A stretch of DNA of 48,120 nt from a marine gamma proteobacterium HTCC2089 (lineage in GTDB: Bacteria > Pseudomonadota > Gammaproteobacteria > Pseudomonadales > Azotimanducaceae): assembly GCA_905182905.1 (NCBI GenBank), contig CAJJDH010000033.1, positions 1 to 48,120 of the forward strand, given 5' to 3'. A program made the translations under genes and the position numbers. The notes beneath the pieces are model-generated. The model made no database searches, was not told the origin of the DNA, and was given only the letters and a program-made list of their open reading frames with translations. Within the stretch, counting starts at the first letter, position 1, and each line of letters opens with the position of its first letter. This document shows, piece after piece, positions 20,191 through 29,106 of the stretch.

Positions 20191-20967
20191 GTTATGAATT
20201 GCGCTTACAATGCCTTTGGCAAACCAAGATTTGATAATGGTGATGAGCGTTACAGCAACCGAGTTTTCTTCGACTCTTGTGACTAAAAACTCACACAGTT
20301 CGGCTAAGTTCTGACCTTCCAAAGAGTACTTTAGTAGTTTGGCTTCTAAATCAGTCATTGATTTGAATTCAGTGAGTCGCGCGGAGTTTCTCCACACTAA
20401 CCAATAACTTGTACTTTCGACGGGCTCGGGTGGCTGCTTTTGCTCTCGAATGGCCTGCCAGATCTCTACGACATTCCATCGACTGGTGAATATTTGCATA
20501 CTCGGATGGAAGCGTAAGGCTGTATTGGGCCAATCTTCCTCCGCTAGGTTAACAAGGTCTTGGCTGGGTAATCTAATGGCATCGGAAGCGTCGAAGGCGG
20601 ACATTAACAGACGCTCAAATCTTGCCAGTTCAGTTATTTGTGCGTGTTGCCGGAAAGGTTCCGTTTGGGCTAGAAAACTCGGTAGCTGGTCAGCAAAATG
20701 GCGTAGCGAAGTATTTTGCGACGGGTGCTTTTTAACGTATTCGGCAGTCATAAGATCGAATAGTTCATCGCCTAAATAAGTGCCGATAACAGGGTGGTCT
20801 ACCTCAATTGATTCGCGGAGCCGCATTTGATACGCGTTGCGGTAGATGCCTAAGCGGGCGTTGGTATTTATTCCGCCTTGGCTCGCAATATATCCGCTAA
20901 TGTTATTTTGCTGATCACGCAGATATGCCATCAATTGTTTTTGCTGTTCTTGTAATATTTGCGGCAC
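20188..20967 (-). CDS. HvfC/BufC-like RiPP maturation partner (DUF2063)
   Basis: In bufferin and HvfA systems the DUF2063 protein partners the MNIO enzyme and helps it bind and modify the precursor. The 259-residue product has the family N-terminal domain (ARLGIYRNAYQMRLRESIEVDHPVIGTYLGDELFDLMTAEYVKKHPSQNTSLRHFADQLPSFL region, about residues 38-105) and a less conserved C-terminal half. It starts with GTG two bases after the stop of the MNIO gene, so the two are almost certainly co-translated. No DoxX-like fourth gene follows; the operon ends against rimI. Confidence 0.87.
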   Translation of the reverse strand: MPQILQEQQKQLMAYLRDQQNNISGYIASQGGINTNARLGIYRNAYQMRLRESIEVDHPVIGTYLGDELFDLMTAEYVKKHPSQNTSLRHFADQLPSFLAQTEPFRQHAQITELARFERLLMSAFDASDAIRLPSQDLVNLAEEDWPNTALRFHPSMQIFTSRWNVVEIWQAIREQKQPPEPVESTSYWLVWRNSARLTEFKSMTDLEAKLLKYSLEGQNLAELCEFLVTRVEENSVAVTLITIIKSWFAKGIVSAIHN

Positions 20968-20969
20968 GG

Positions 20970-21893
20970 CTAGGGTGACAGTTTTTCAACAGGAAAGCCC
21001 TGTTTGGCAACGGCTCTAGCGACATCAAGTTCAGAAACTAAATCCTTCAGCGCCGGTATGTTGTCGTCGCGCTCTATCATAGTGCTAACGGGGCCAAAGC
21101 GGTCAATAGCTTTAGCGTAAAGATCCCAAACGGACTCAACAACGTCATGGTCATGGGTATCTATTACGTAGTCACCGTAATCTGTGTGCCCTGCAAGATG
21201 GAACTGCCAGACTCTCGAAGGATCTATGCCATTTAGATAATCTTCCGTATTAAATCCGTGATTGCGCGCGCTTACGTAGATGTTGTTTAGATCAAGTAAA
21301 ATCAAGCAGTCAGATTTTTCTGCTACTGCCGACAAAAATTCCCACTCAGTAACTTCTGAGTCTTTGTATGTAAGGTAGCTGGAAACATTTTCTATAAGTA
21401 TTTGTTGGCCAAGAAAGTCTTGGGTTGCACAGATGCGGGCGCTCACATGATCTAGGGCTTCTTGGGTGTAGGGTAGAGGTAATAGATCATGGCTGTTGAT
21501 TCCGCCTTGTTGGGTCCAACATAGGTGGTCGGATAACCATGCGGGTTGAACTTCATGCGCAAGCGTTTTGAGGCTGCGCAGATAGTCAAAATTGATAGGG
21601 TCCGTAGAGCCGATAGAAAGCGAAACACCGTGCATAACCAAGGGATAGCGTTCGCGAATTTTGTGTAGGTAATATTTGGGCTTGCCTCCCGACACCATAA
21701 AATTTTCTGATATGACCTCAAACCAGTCGACCTCTGGTTGAGTGTCGATGACCTCTTGGAAATGTTCAGTGCGTAAGCCAAGGCCAAAGCCAAGATAGGG
21801 TCTATCTTGACTTTTTCCCTCGGCAGAAACTCTAGCGGTAGCCATTGTCGTATAGCTATCGCTTGAAGACACAGGGCTAGTATTATGCGCCAA
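20970..21893 (-). CDS. MNIO-family RiPP maturase (DUF692, BufB/HvfB-like)
   Basis: Multinuclear non-heme iron oxidative enzyme predicted to convert cysteines of the upstream precursor into oxazolone/thioamide or thiooxazole groups. It has a TIM-barrel-like fold with metal-ligand candidates in family motifs: WFEVISENF (Glu59, Glu63), MHGVSLSIG (His88), SDHLCW (Asp122, His123), IENVSSYL (Glu168, Asn169), [14 protein letters not shown] (Asp201, Asn204), FHLAGH (His232, His236), DTHDHDV (His247), MIERDDNIP (Glu274). The 307-residue frame starts with TTG inside the last codons of the precursor gene; an ATG at residue 17 (21845) gives 291 residues, nearer the usual length. Neither start has a strong ribosome binding site. 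Confidence 0.93.
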   Translation of the reverse strand: MAHNTSPVSSSDSYTTMATARVSAEGKSQDRPYLGFGLGLRTEHFQEVIDTQPEVDWFEVISENFMVSGGKPKYYLHKIRERYPLVMHGVSLSIGSTDPINFDYLRSLKTLAHEVQPAWLSDHLCWTQQGGINSHDLLPLPYTQEALDHVSARICATQDFLGQQILIENVSSYLTYKDSEVTEWEFLSAVAEKSDCLILLDLNNIYVSARNHGFNTEDYLNGIDPSRVWQFHLAGHTDYGDYVIDTHDHDVVESVWDLYAKAIDRFGPVSTMIERDDNIPALKDLVSELDVARAVAKQGFPVEKLSP

Positions 21894-22347
21894 CCTTGCC
21901 GCCGATATCTGCGCAAGCTTTCGCTGGAGCCGCTATAAAACCTTGGCCCTTACATGCGGCCTGACCTTTACAGGCGTTACCTGCGGTCTTGCAATCGTTA
22001 TGGCCTTTACAAACGTTAGTGCCATAACAATGGGATAAGTCAGCGGTAGAGATGCTTCCGGTCCAATCATCTCTACGTTCGCCACCAACGTCTGCACAAG
22101 CTTTCGAGGGTAGAGCAACGACGCCTTGACCTTTACATGCACCTTGGCCCTTACAGGCGTTGCTCGCGGTTTTGCAGTCGTTGTGCCCGTTGCACGCGTT
22201 CACGCCGTAGCAGTGAACCAAGTCAGTTGTATTACTTGCCGCGCTAGTGTTGGTAGAAGAAGGTCCAGATGTTTCACATCCCATCAGCCCTGCGGCTGCT
22301 ACAGCCAACGCAATACCGGTAAACTTAGTTTTCATTTGTGTGTTCAT
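21883..22347 (-). CDS. Tandem-domain bufferin precursor (BufA2-like RiPP)
   Basis: Predicted exported, metal-binding RiPP precursor of the bufferin type, a family linked to copper buffering. The 154-residue product has a signal sequence (1-23) with LMGC at 21-24, a possible lipobox, then a Ser/Thr/Asn-rich linker and two homologous core domains: 42-89 and 103-150, 37 of 48 positions identical by my count. Each domain has six cysteines at equal spacing (46, 52, 58, 65, 71, 84; 107, 113, 119, 126, 132, 145) in the family pattern [30 protein letters not shown] precedes the ATG. Its last codons overlap the maturase frame. The single-core form is what I know of the family, so the duplication is the oddity. 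Confidence 0.9.
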   Translation of the reverse strand: MNTQMKTKFTGIALAVAAAGLMGCETSGPSSTNTSAASNTTDLVHCYGVNACNGHNDCKTASNACKGQGACKGQGVVALPSKACADVGGERRDDWTGSISTADLSHCYGTNVCKGHNDCKTAGNACKGQAACKGQGFIAAPAKACADIGGKVGA

Positions 22348-22360
22348 AGTTATCGTCCTT

Positions 22361-22408
22361 CTATCTATTTAGATGTCCATTCACATGTCTATTCATATGT
22401 CTATTCAT
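22361..22408 (-). CDS. Possible 15-codon leader peptide of MNRH repeats (also a 12-bp tandem repeat)
   Basis: The DNA is four tandem 12-bp units (two perfect ATGAATAGACAT, then GTGAATGGACAT, then CTAAATAGATAG). In one frame it reads as a complete mini-[18 protein letters not shown] followed by TAG, and the AAGGA ribosome binding site of the bufferin precursor begins right after that stop. This could be a histidine-containing leader coupled to the precursor. It lacks a strong ribosome binding site of its own, and repeat arrays are common between genes here, so it may be only a minisatellite. Confidence 0.35.
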   Translation of the reverse strand: MNRHMNRHVNGHLNR

Positions 22409-22889
22409 TAGCCAATTCGTTGGCGGTTTACGAGTTTTCTCATCTGAGGTAACTCAGTTGTGAAAAAATCAGCTTTGCAGGAGCATTCACTCCAACATGA
22501 ATGGACTATTCACTAAACGATTTAAGGAATATCTAATATAACGATTGGCGGTGCCTTCTAGACGATGGTCGAGGTAAGAATTACGGTAAGTGGTAGTGTT
22601 AAGCGCTCAACGGTCATGTTTCTAGGTCGATGCGGTTGTTAGAAAGCTACTTTTGAGGTCGTTGCCTAGTGCTTTTGATAAGTAAAGTTACCGGCGCACA
22701 TTGCCAGGATCCATGTTCTTGCTCGGATTTTCCTATGTTGGTGAAAATCTAACACCGGCATGGATAAGACTATACAATGAGCTCCCTCGATTTTGACCCG
22801 TGTGTGACTGCGTAACTCACTCCGCTGGGCTAAGAATTTAGACAGTTTTTGCAGATGAATAACTTTGACTTATAGGAAAGGCCGCTGTT
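22409..22889. other. Divergent regulatory gap between bufferin operon and prfC
   Basis: No gene is recognised in this 480-base stretch. It must hold the promoters for both directions. A short palindrome CTGAGGTAACTCAG (22444-22457) lies 36 bases upstream of the mini-ORF and could be an operator. A TTGACC near 22795 is a possible -35 for prfC but has no convincing partner. AGGAAAG (22875-22881) is the prfC ribosome binding site. Confidence 0.4.
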
Positions 22890-24464
22890 TTGAGTATTGA
22901 GCATGTTAAGAATAGACGCACCTTTGCGATCATTTCCCACCCAGATGCGGGTAAAACCACAATAACTGAAAAACTACTGCTTTTTGGTAACGCTATTAAG
23001 CTAGCGGGTACGGTGAAATCCAGAAAATCAGACCGCCATGCAACGTCTGACTGGATGACCATGGAGCAAGAGCGCGGCATTTCGGTGACGACGTCTGTAA
23101 TGCAGTTTCCCTATGAGGGGCGCACGGTCAATTTGCTTGACACACCTGGGCACGAAGATTTTTCAGAAGATACCTATCGAACACTCACCGCCGTGGACTC
23201 GGCGCTAATGGTTATTGACGGAGCCAAAGGTGTAGAGCCGCGAACTATTAAGCTTATGGAAGTGTGTCGCCTGCGTGATACGCCAATCGTCACGTTCATT
23301 AACAAGTTGGATAGAGAAATTCGTGATCCAATTGAAGTGCTAGACGAAGTTGAAGATATTCTACAAATCCAATGCGCGCCGATGAATTGGCCCATTGGCA
23401 TGGGGCAGCACTTTAAGGGAATTTACCAATTAGCAGAGGATCGCATTGTTTGTTTTGCTAAGAGCCAAGGCCATCATATTTATCCATATAAGGTCATTGA
23501 GGGCTTAGAGAGTGATGAGGCAAAAGAGTATCTAGGTACTGAGCACGCCGACTACGTTGATGAAATAGAGTTGGTTCGCGGCGCTAGTCACGAATACGAT
23601 CAGGCGGATTTTGAGAGCGGTATGGTCAGTCCCGTTTACTTCGGTACTGCGCTAGGTAACTTCGGCGTTAAACAAATGCTCGATGGTTTTGTCCAGCAAG
23701 CACCTGCGCCTCAGCCGAGAATGACTCAATTGCGTGAAGTTTTGCCGTCCGAGGAAAAGTTCAGTGGTTTTGTCTTCAAAATTCAGGCGAATATGGACCC
23801 CAAACACAGAGACCGCATTGCCTTTATGCGGGTTTGTTCGGGCACGTATCGTCAGGGTATGAAAATGCGCCACCTACGTACCAATAAGGATATTAAGATT
23901 GCCGATGCTGTGACCTTTATGGCCGGCGACAGAGTGCATACCGAGGAAGCCTTCGCGGGCGATATTATTGGATTGCATAATCACGGCACTATTCAGATTG
24001 GTGATGCTTTCTCTGAAGGTGAGAAACACGAATTTATTGGTATTCCCAATTTTGCTCCAGAGATGTTTCGGCGTGTTAGGGTGAAAGATCCGTTACGCGG
24101 AAAGCAGCTAGAGAAGGGGGTTAAGCAGTTAGCCGAAGAAGGTGCCACTCAAGCCTTTATCCCCTTGTCCAAGAACGAAATTGTAGTGGGTGCGGTAGGG
24201 GTGTTGCAGTTTGATTTGGTCTCATTCCGTTTGCGAGATGAATACAGAGCGGAGTGTATTTGGGAGAACTCAACTATCTTTACTGCGCGCTGGATACAGT
24301 GTGAAGACGAAAAAATGCTCGCGGATTTCCGTAACAAAAACCAAGAGAACCTTGCCATAGATGGTGGCGGGTATCTGACCTATCTAGCAACAAGCAGAGT
24401 TAACCTCAGCGTTATACAAGACCGCTGGCCAGATATTAACTTTAGCAAAACGCGTGAGCACTAA
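22890..24464 (+). CDS. prfC: Peptide chain release factor 3
   Basis: Ribosome-dependent GTPase that recycles RF1 and RF2 after termination. The 524-residue protein has the G domain motifs [15 protein letters not shown] (P-loop), [12 protein letters not shown] (switch I), [14 protein letters not shown] (switch II) and NKLDRE, followed by the beta-barrel domain II and the RF3-specific C-terminal domain. Length is normal. The start codon is TTG with AGGAAAG nine bases upstream; the frame has no better ATG before the conserved residues. Confidence 0.97.
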   Translation: MSIEHVKNRRTFAIISHPDAGKTTITEKLLLFGNAIKLAGTVKSRKSDRHATSDWMTMEQERGISVTTSVMQFPYEGRTVNLLDTPGHEDFSEDTYRTLTAVDSALMVIDGAKGVEPRTIKLMEVCRLRDTPIVTFINKLDREIRDPIEVLDEVEDILQIQCAPMNWPIGMGQHFKGIYQLAEDRIVCFAKSQGHHIYPYKVIEGLESDEAKEYLGTEHADYVDEIELVRGASHEYDQADFESGMVSPVYFGTALGNFGVKQMLDGFVQQAPAPQPRMTQLREVLPSEEKFSGFVFKIQANMDPKHRDRIAFMRVCSGTYRQGMKMRHLRTNKDIKIADAVTFMAGDRVHTEEAFAGDIIGLHNHGTIQIGDAFSEGEKHEFIGIPNFAPEMFRRVRVKDPLRGKQLEKGVKQLAEEGATQAFIPLSKNEIVVGAVGVLQFDLVSFRLRDEYRAECIWENSTIFTARWIQCEDEKMLADFRNKNQENLAIDGGGYLTYLATSRVNLSVIQDRWPDINFSKTREH

Positions 24465-24504
24465 ATGACGAGCTGCAAAGCAACAACTGCTGAGTCATTA
24501 TCTA

Positions 24505-25278
24505 ATGGATAAAGAACAGCTGCAGCAAGCGTTCACAGATGTCAGCGCGTTGAAATTCCAAGAATTTGAAATAGCGTTATTGGTCGGGACGCTAATTGAT
24601 AGCACATTAGACTTGCAGACCGTGCGTGAGAACTTTGAACGATTTCTTGCAAGCATCAGCGAGTCAAAGATTGCTGATGTTAGTCAGTTGTTGGCGTCAT
24701 TTAAGCAACACGGATTTGGCCAAACACCGATGTCTTCAGTCGATTTAAGCCATAGCAGCTTGGATTGGGTTCTGACGCAAAAACAGGGTATACCAATAAC
24801 TCTTAGTATATTGCTCGTAGAGGTGGCTCGACGGCTCGGGTTTGGCGGCTGCGGGATCAATTTTCCAGGACATTTTCTGGCGCGGATCGACGGGGTTTTA
24901 GTAGATCCAATGAGTATGCGTGTTATTGAGGTCAGCGACCTGGATGTGGCAACTGCGCCTGCAATGCTGATCGAGGCGACAACCACTATGGTTGGGCTGC
25001 GCATGCTCAATAACATTAAGGCTATGTATTTGCAGGCGCAAAACTGGCAGCAGGTGTTGGAGATCATTGATTACCAATTTGCCATTGATCCCAATAACCC
25101 AGAGGTTATAGCTTCGCTACATTTTGAGCGCGGCGAGTGTTGGCAGCAGCTAGGTGTGTTGAGTGCTGCGCGAGATGAATACACAATCTGCGCTGCAATA
25201 TGCCCTTACCCAGAACTCACAAGTATGGCTAAGGAAAAAGCTAATGCTTTGGTAATGACGGATGAGATCCTTCATTAG
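24505..25278 (+). CDS. SirB1-like protein (transglutaminase-like plus TPR)
   Basis: Member of the SirB1/COG2912 family of uncertain function. The 257-residue product has a transglutaminase-like fold: SHSSLDWVLTQKQGIPITLSILLVEVARRLGFGGCGINFPGHFLARIDGVLVDP, spanning about residues 75-130; the usual catalytic Cys position may be unconserved, as in the family. A TPR-like C-terminal half follows (QNWQQVLEIIDYQFAIDPNNPEV). It starts 40 bases after prfC and is convergent with fabY. In many proteobacteria it sits near prfA or prmC; the link to a release factor gene here may be coincidental. Confidence 0.8.
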   Translation: MDKEQLQQAFTDVSALKFQEFEIALLVGTLIDSTLDLQTVRENFERFLASISESKIADVSQLLASFKQHGFGQTPMSSVDLSHSSLDWVLTQKQGIPITLSILLVEVARRLGFGGCGINFPGHFLARIDGVLVDPMSMRVIEVSDLDVATAPAMLIEATTTMVGLRMLNNIKAMYLQAQNWQQVLEIIDYQFAIDPNNPEVIASLHFERGECWQQLGVLSAARDEYTICAAICPYPELTSMAKEKANALVMTDEILH

Positions 25279-25299
25279 GTTTGGGTCCTAATATAGCTG

Positions 25300-27171
25300 C
25301 TAAACCATATCCTCAAACGGATTGTCAGCATCTAACGATACGGGCTTGCCAAAGCCCGGCACATGTATCTCATGCGGGCTAATGGTTAAGTCTGTTCCGC
25401 TTAACACGTCCTCACCAAACTTGTAGATGGGCGCTATGTTGCCGCTGTCAGCTACATTGTTGTAGTCCTGAGCGGCCGTCTCAGCGTGCTCTTGCTTGGC
25501 GCAAAACGCTGTGTAGGCTTTTTTACCCCAGCGTTGCTCTAGCATCGAGCGTGTTTGATTTGGAGATAAGAACAGTCCTGTAGCATTGTTGCCACCAAAC
25601 CCTTTGGAGTTAATAAACGCTCCGCGCATTGCCTCTGGTGAGCGTTCCACGTCCTCCATAGGCAAGTGCAGGTTACTTTGTTCTACATCGTCCGCGATAT
25701 GGTCAATTGTACTGATACCAGGCACGATGCCATCTTCCCAAGCGCCTAATATGGCTGAAAGCTGATCTCCGCCTGCAGGTGCCATTGAGTGTCCTACGTA
25801 GCATTTAATTGCCCCGACTAACCAATTATCTATGCCAAAGTTCGTTGCTAATTCGTTGAGTATTTGCGATTCAGTCACCCGATTTTGCGGTGTACCAGTG
25901 CCATGAGCTTGCATGTAGGTACTATTCCTCAAGCCTTCCTCACCAAGAATGGCGCGTGCGGTAGCCATGGTTTTGGCTACGGTTACGTAGTTGCCAATGC
26001 CTGGGCCGGGGATAGACTTTTTGTAGCCGTCGGCGTTCACCGCTACATCGGCGACTGCGCCGAGTACTCGAGCGCCGCTTTCCATTGCAAGTTCGTCATC
26101 CATCAATACGATCCATACTGATGATTCTGCTACGGTAAAGCCTGCGTTAGAGGAAAAGGGTCTGCATGCGCGCCGGTTGTCCACGCTGGTAGATCCGTCA
26201 AGGGCCATCAGCGCATCGTCTTCTGCTAGCGCACCCATGGTGCGATAACCCTCGATGACTGCTGGCACAACTGGCGCTTCTGAATTACCAACAACAACTA
26301 TACGTTTACTGCCTGAGCGAATTTCGTCAAGGCCTCTTTTGACGTTATAAAGAAATGTTGCACAAGCCCCGATAATGCCGGCGGTTTCACCCACTGAACC
26401 GAGTACGTAGGCATTGACAAAATCCCCAGGCATTTCCGGCAAACCAAGGGCCACGTGCTTGGAGCTTGGGCGTTTCCCTATCATTGAATTTTGTAGCAGG
26501 CCACCATAAGACTCGGCGTCTAACTGCCCCATAGCTGAGCCTGAGTAGACGGCTATTTGGTCGGGTCGGCATAAGCTCTTCAGTTCAGAAATGGTGAATC
26601 CTGTGGAGCGCAATGCGTCTGAGGCTGCGAAAACGGTCATTTGTAAACCACGTGGATGATTACGGCTTTGATACAGGGCAGCCGGATCAAATCCTGTTGG
26701 TAGTTGGCCTGCGCTGGTGACTTTGGATGCTCGGTAGTCTGGCAGCAGTGCGTTAACGGGCTCCGTAGAGGTGATTAGTACTTCTTTTTCATTGAGAGTT
26801 TTAACGTCCCAACTTGTAGGTATCTCAGTGGGTAACTGTCGCTTTGCTAAGACGAAGCTGATGGCCTGACTGTCAGTGCTTTTTAGATGTGCATTTGATT
26901 GCCAATACACTTTGTTCGGGTCAAAGAGTTCGATTCTGCGCACCAATGTGTGGTCGCGCATGTAAGTTCGTTGAGATTCTTCATGGGAGCTACCAGGATC
27001 TAACCCCATCATTTGTGCAAGACTCAGATAAGTCGCATCTCTTTTAGCGTCTGGTAAAGAGTCAATTACCATGCGCCGATAGCTATTGTTGAATGACACT
27101 CTACCAGCGGAATTCACGCCACCACAGCCAACTATTACAGGTAGTCGGCTTTTGCTATTTAATTGACTCAA
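25300..27171 (-). CDS. fabY: Beta-ketoacyl-ACP synthase of the FabY type
   Basis: Condensing enzyme that in Pseudomonas aeruginosa starts fatty acid synthesis from acetyl-CoA and malonyl-ACP, replacing FabH. The product has the FabY N-terminus SRLPVIVGCGGVNSAGR, the active-site Cys in GETAGIIGACATFLYNVKRG, and the two histidines in QAHGTGTPQNRVTES and KCYVGHSMAPAGGDQ. The frame extends to a GTG at 27246 that overlaps the thiolase gene by 49 bases, but TTG at 27171 (MSQLNSKSRLPVIVG) has AGGAAG six bases upstream and begins like family members, giving 623 residues; I use that start. It follows the thiolase gene by 26 bases. Confidence 0.88.
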   Translation of the reverse strand: MSQLNSKSRLPVIVGCGGVNSAGRVSFNNSYRRMVIDSLPDAKRDATYLSLAQMMGLDPGSSHEESQRTYMRDHTLVRRIELFDPNKVYWQSNAHLKSTDSQAISFVLAKRQLPTEIPTSWDVKTLNEKEVLITSTEPVNALLPDYRASKVTSAGQLPTGFDPAALYQSRNHPRGLQMTVFAASDALRSTGFTISELKSLCRPDQIAVYSGSAMGQLDAESYGGLLQNSMIGKRPSSKHVALGLPEMPGDFVNAYVLGSVGETAGIIGACATFLYNVKRGLDEIRSGSKRIVVVGNSEAPVVPAVIEGYRTMGALAEDDALMALDGSTSVDNRRACRPFSSNAGFTVAESSVWIVLMDDELAMESGARVLGAVADVAVNADGYKKSIPGPGIGNYVTVAKTMATARAILGEEGLRNSTYMQAHGTGTPQNRVTESQILNELATNFGIDNWLVGAIKCYVGHSMAPAGGDQLSAILGAWEDGIVPGISTIDHIADDVEQSNLHLPMEDVERSPEAMRGAFINSKGFGGNNATGLFLSPNQTRSMLEQRWGKKAYTAFCAKQEHAETAAQDYNNVADSGNIAPIYKFGEDVLSGTDLTISPHEIHVPGFGKPVSLDADNPFEDMV

Positions 27172-27197
27172 TGCTCTTCCTAACTCGGATGGTTGTT

Positions 27198-28358
27198 CTA
27201 GTTTCTTTCCAACGCAACTGCAGTCGCTTCGCCGCCACCAATGCACAAAGCAGCTATACCGCGCTTTTTACCCTGATTTTTCAGTGCGTGTGCAAGAGTG
27301 ACGATAAGTCTGCTACCTGTGGAGCCAATGGGATGGCCTTGTGCACAGGCACCGCCGAATACGTTTACCTTACTTGGATCTAGTCCCAGTGATTGGGATG
27401 TAAGCATGGTCACCATGGCAAAGGCTTCGTTGATCTCAAAAAGATCAACACTGTCTAAATCCCAGCCGGTTTTTGCCAGCAGTTTTTCAATTGCGCCAAT
27501 TGGTGCAAGAGTGAATTCGCTCGGGTGAATAGAGTGTGTTGCGTGGTCAACAATGCGCGCTAATGGATCTCTGCCAGCAAGTGCACTTTCCCGGGTCAAT
27601 ACAAGTGCTGAAGCGCCATCAGAGATGGAAGAAGCATTTGCTGCTGTAATTGTGCCGTCGGATTTGAAGGCAGGGCGCAGGCTAGGAATTTTATCGAGCT
27701 TGGCTTTGCCAGGCTGCTCGTCGTCTTCAACCATTGTGCCTTTGATATCAATCGGTGCAATTTCAGAGGCCAAGGATTTGTTTTCGATCGCTGCTCTGGC
27801 GCGATTTACTGACTCTATAGCATAGGCGTCCATGGCCTCGCGAGTCAGTTGGTGCTCGTCTGCAGTATTTTGCGCGAAAGAGCCCATTGAGCCACCTGTT
27901 TCTGCGTCTTCCAAGCCATCTGTGAACAGTGAATCGAGCATGCCAGCATGACCCATGCGCAGGCCCGCCCGGGCTTTGGCCACTAGGTAAGGAGCGTTAC
28001 TCATACTCTCCATACCGCCAGCTACAACAGTATCTGCACTGCCTGCCTTGATAAGGTCCATAGCTAACATAGTAGCTTTCATACCCGAGCCACAGACTTT
28101 ATTGATGGTTGTAGCAGCGCAGCTGTCGGGAAGCTGCGCAATGCGCATGGCTTGGCGCGCTGGGGCTTGTTTTAGACCAGAGCTAACCACGTTACCGATA
28201 ATTACTTCATTCACCTCGTCAGCTTTAACTTGACCGTTTGCTAAGGCTGCAGCCATTGCGTGAGCACCTAATTCTGGTGCTGATTGTGTTGCTAGGCTGC
28301 CTTGAAAGCTGCCCACTGGAGTGCGCGCAGCACCAAGAATGTAGATTGATTCGCTCAC
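27198..28358 (-). CDS. Acetyl-CoA acetyltransferase (thiolase)
   Basis: Thiolase II-type enzyme, condensing two acetyl-CoA or cleaving acetoacetyl-CoA in the cytoplasm. The 386-residue protein has the acylated cysteine in NKVCGSGMKA, NEAFAMV, the active-site histidine in GGACAQGHPIGSTGSR, and the second cysteine in ALCIGGGEA. Length is usual. It lies directly upstream of fabY on the same strand, and moaB is 179 bases upstream. I give no symbol because atoB-, phaA- and fadA-like paralogs are not separable here. Confidence 0.92.
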   Translation of the reverse strand: MSESIYILGAARTPVGSFQGSLATQSAPELGAHAMAAALANGQVKADEVNEVIIGNVVSSGLKQAPARQAMRIAQLPDSCAATTINKVCGSGMKATMLAMDLIKAGSADTVVAGGMESMSNAPYLVAKARAGLRMGHAGMLDSLFTDGLEDAETGGSMGSFAQNTADEHQLTREAMDAYAIESVNRARAAIENKSLASEIAPIDIKGTMVEDDEQPGKAKLDKIPSLRPAFKSDGTITAANASSISDGASALVLTRESALAGRDPLARIVDHATHSIHPSEFTLAPIGAIEKLLAKTGWDLDSVDLFEINEAFAMVTMLTSQSLGLDPSKVNVFGGACAQGHPIGSTGSRLIVTLAHALKNQGKKRGIAALCIGGGEATAVALERN

Positions 28359-28537
28359 TGATTCGTTCCTAATGAAATGCTAAACAGGTTGGAGAGATTT
28401 CGTTGGCCAGCCCACACACGTGTGCTCTATCGAAACCCATCCCCATGGCCCTCGAGTTTACTTAGAGACACTGTTAAGGGCCACACCTGATTGTATACTT
28501 TGTTGTTCGTAGTGGCCCAGTGATGGCGCGTAGCGTC

Positions 28538-29041
28538 TTAGATTTCGTTAAACCTTGGAATCAGCTCGGCAAAGTTGCATGGACGGAAGTTAATATCTAG
28601 CTGATTGAGCAGGATTTTTTGCCATCCAGTGGTTACTGCCCCTGAAGAACCGGGCAGACTGAAGATCAACGTGCCGTTTGCTAGTCCGCCTACGGCCCTA
28701 GATTGAATAGTGGAGGTGCCGATTTCGTCATATGAAATTTGCCGAAATAGCTCACCAAACCCCTCAATTTCCTTATCAAACAAGGGCTTAAGCGCCTCGG
28801 GAGTGCTGTCTCTACCGGTAAATCCGGTGCCGCCAGTGGTAATCACCACATTGACTTCCGGCACGGCGATCCAATTTGAGACGGCGGCTCGTATTGCGTA
28901 GATATCGTCTTTGACGACAACTCTTTCATGGATCCCATGACCGGCATCCAAAATGTACTGATTCAGTAAGTTTCCGGACTTGTCGTCCGCAAGTGTACGG
29001 GTGTCAGAAATAGTCAGTACAGAACAGGTAATTTTAAGCAT
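28538..29041 (-). CDS. moaB: Molybdenum cofactor biosynthesis protein B
   Basis: Mog/MoaB-family protein that adenylylates molybdopterin before molybdenum insertion. The 167-residue product has the family motifs VLTISDTR near the start, VVITTGGTGFTGRD (substrate loop), and SLPGSSGAVTTGW. The frame reaches a GTG at 29065, but the ATG at 29041 gives the usual start MLKITCSVLTISDTR. It is divergent from the fused carboxylase with 65 bases between starts. MsrP at 17 kb is a molybdoenzyme that would need this pathway. Confidence 0.9.
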   Translation of the reverse strand: MLKITCSVLTISDTRTLADDKSGNLLNQYILDAGHGIHERVVVKDDIYAIRAAVSNWIAVPEVNVVITTGGTGFTGRDSTPEALKPLFDKEIEGFGELFRQISYDEIGTSTIQSRAVGGLANGTLIFSLPGSSGAVTTGWQKILLNQLDINFRPCNFAELIPRFNEI

Positions 29042-29106
29042 AGCTGGAATTGCGATTAGCGGCACAAGTAGCTAGAGTAACGCGAATCTTCAGATAGTCC
29101 AAAAAC

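Noticed and set aside
21452-21916. 154-codon minus-strand frame overlapping the bufferin maturase and precursor
   Set aside because: It lies in another frame across two well-supported genes and its product has no recognisable motif.
28478-28518. GGGCCAC and GTGGCCC inverted repeat between moaB and the thiolase gene
   Set aside because: The arms are short and 27 bases apart with no T run; too weak to call a terminator or operator.
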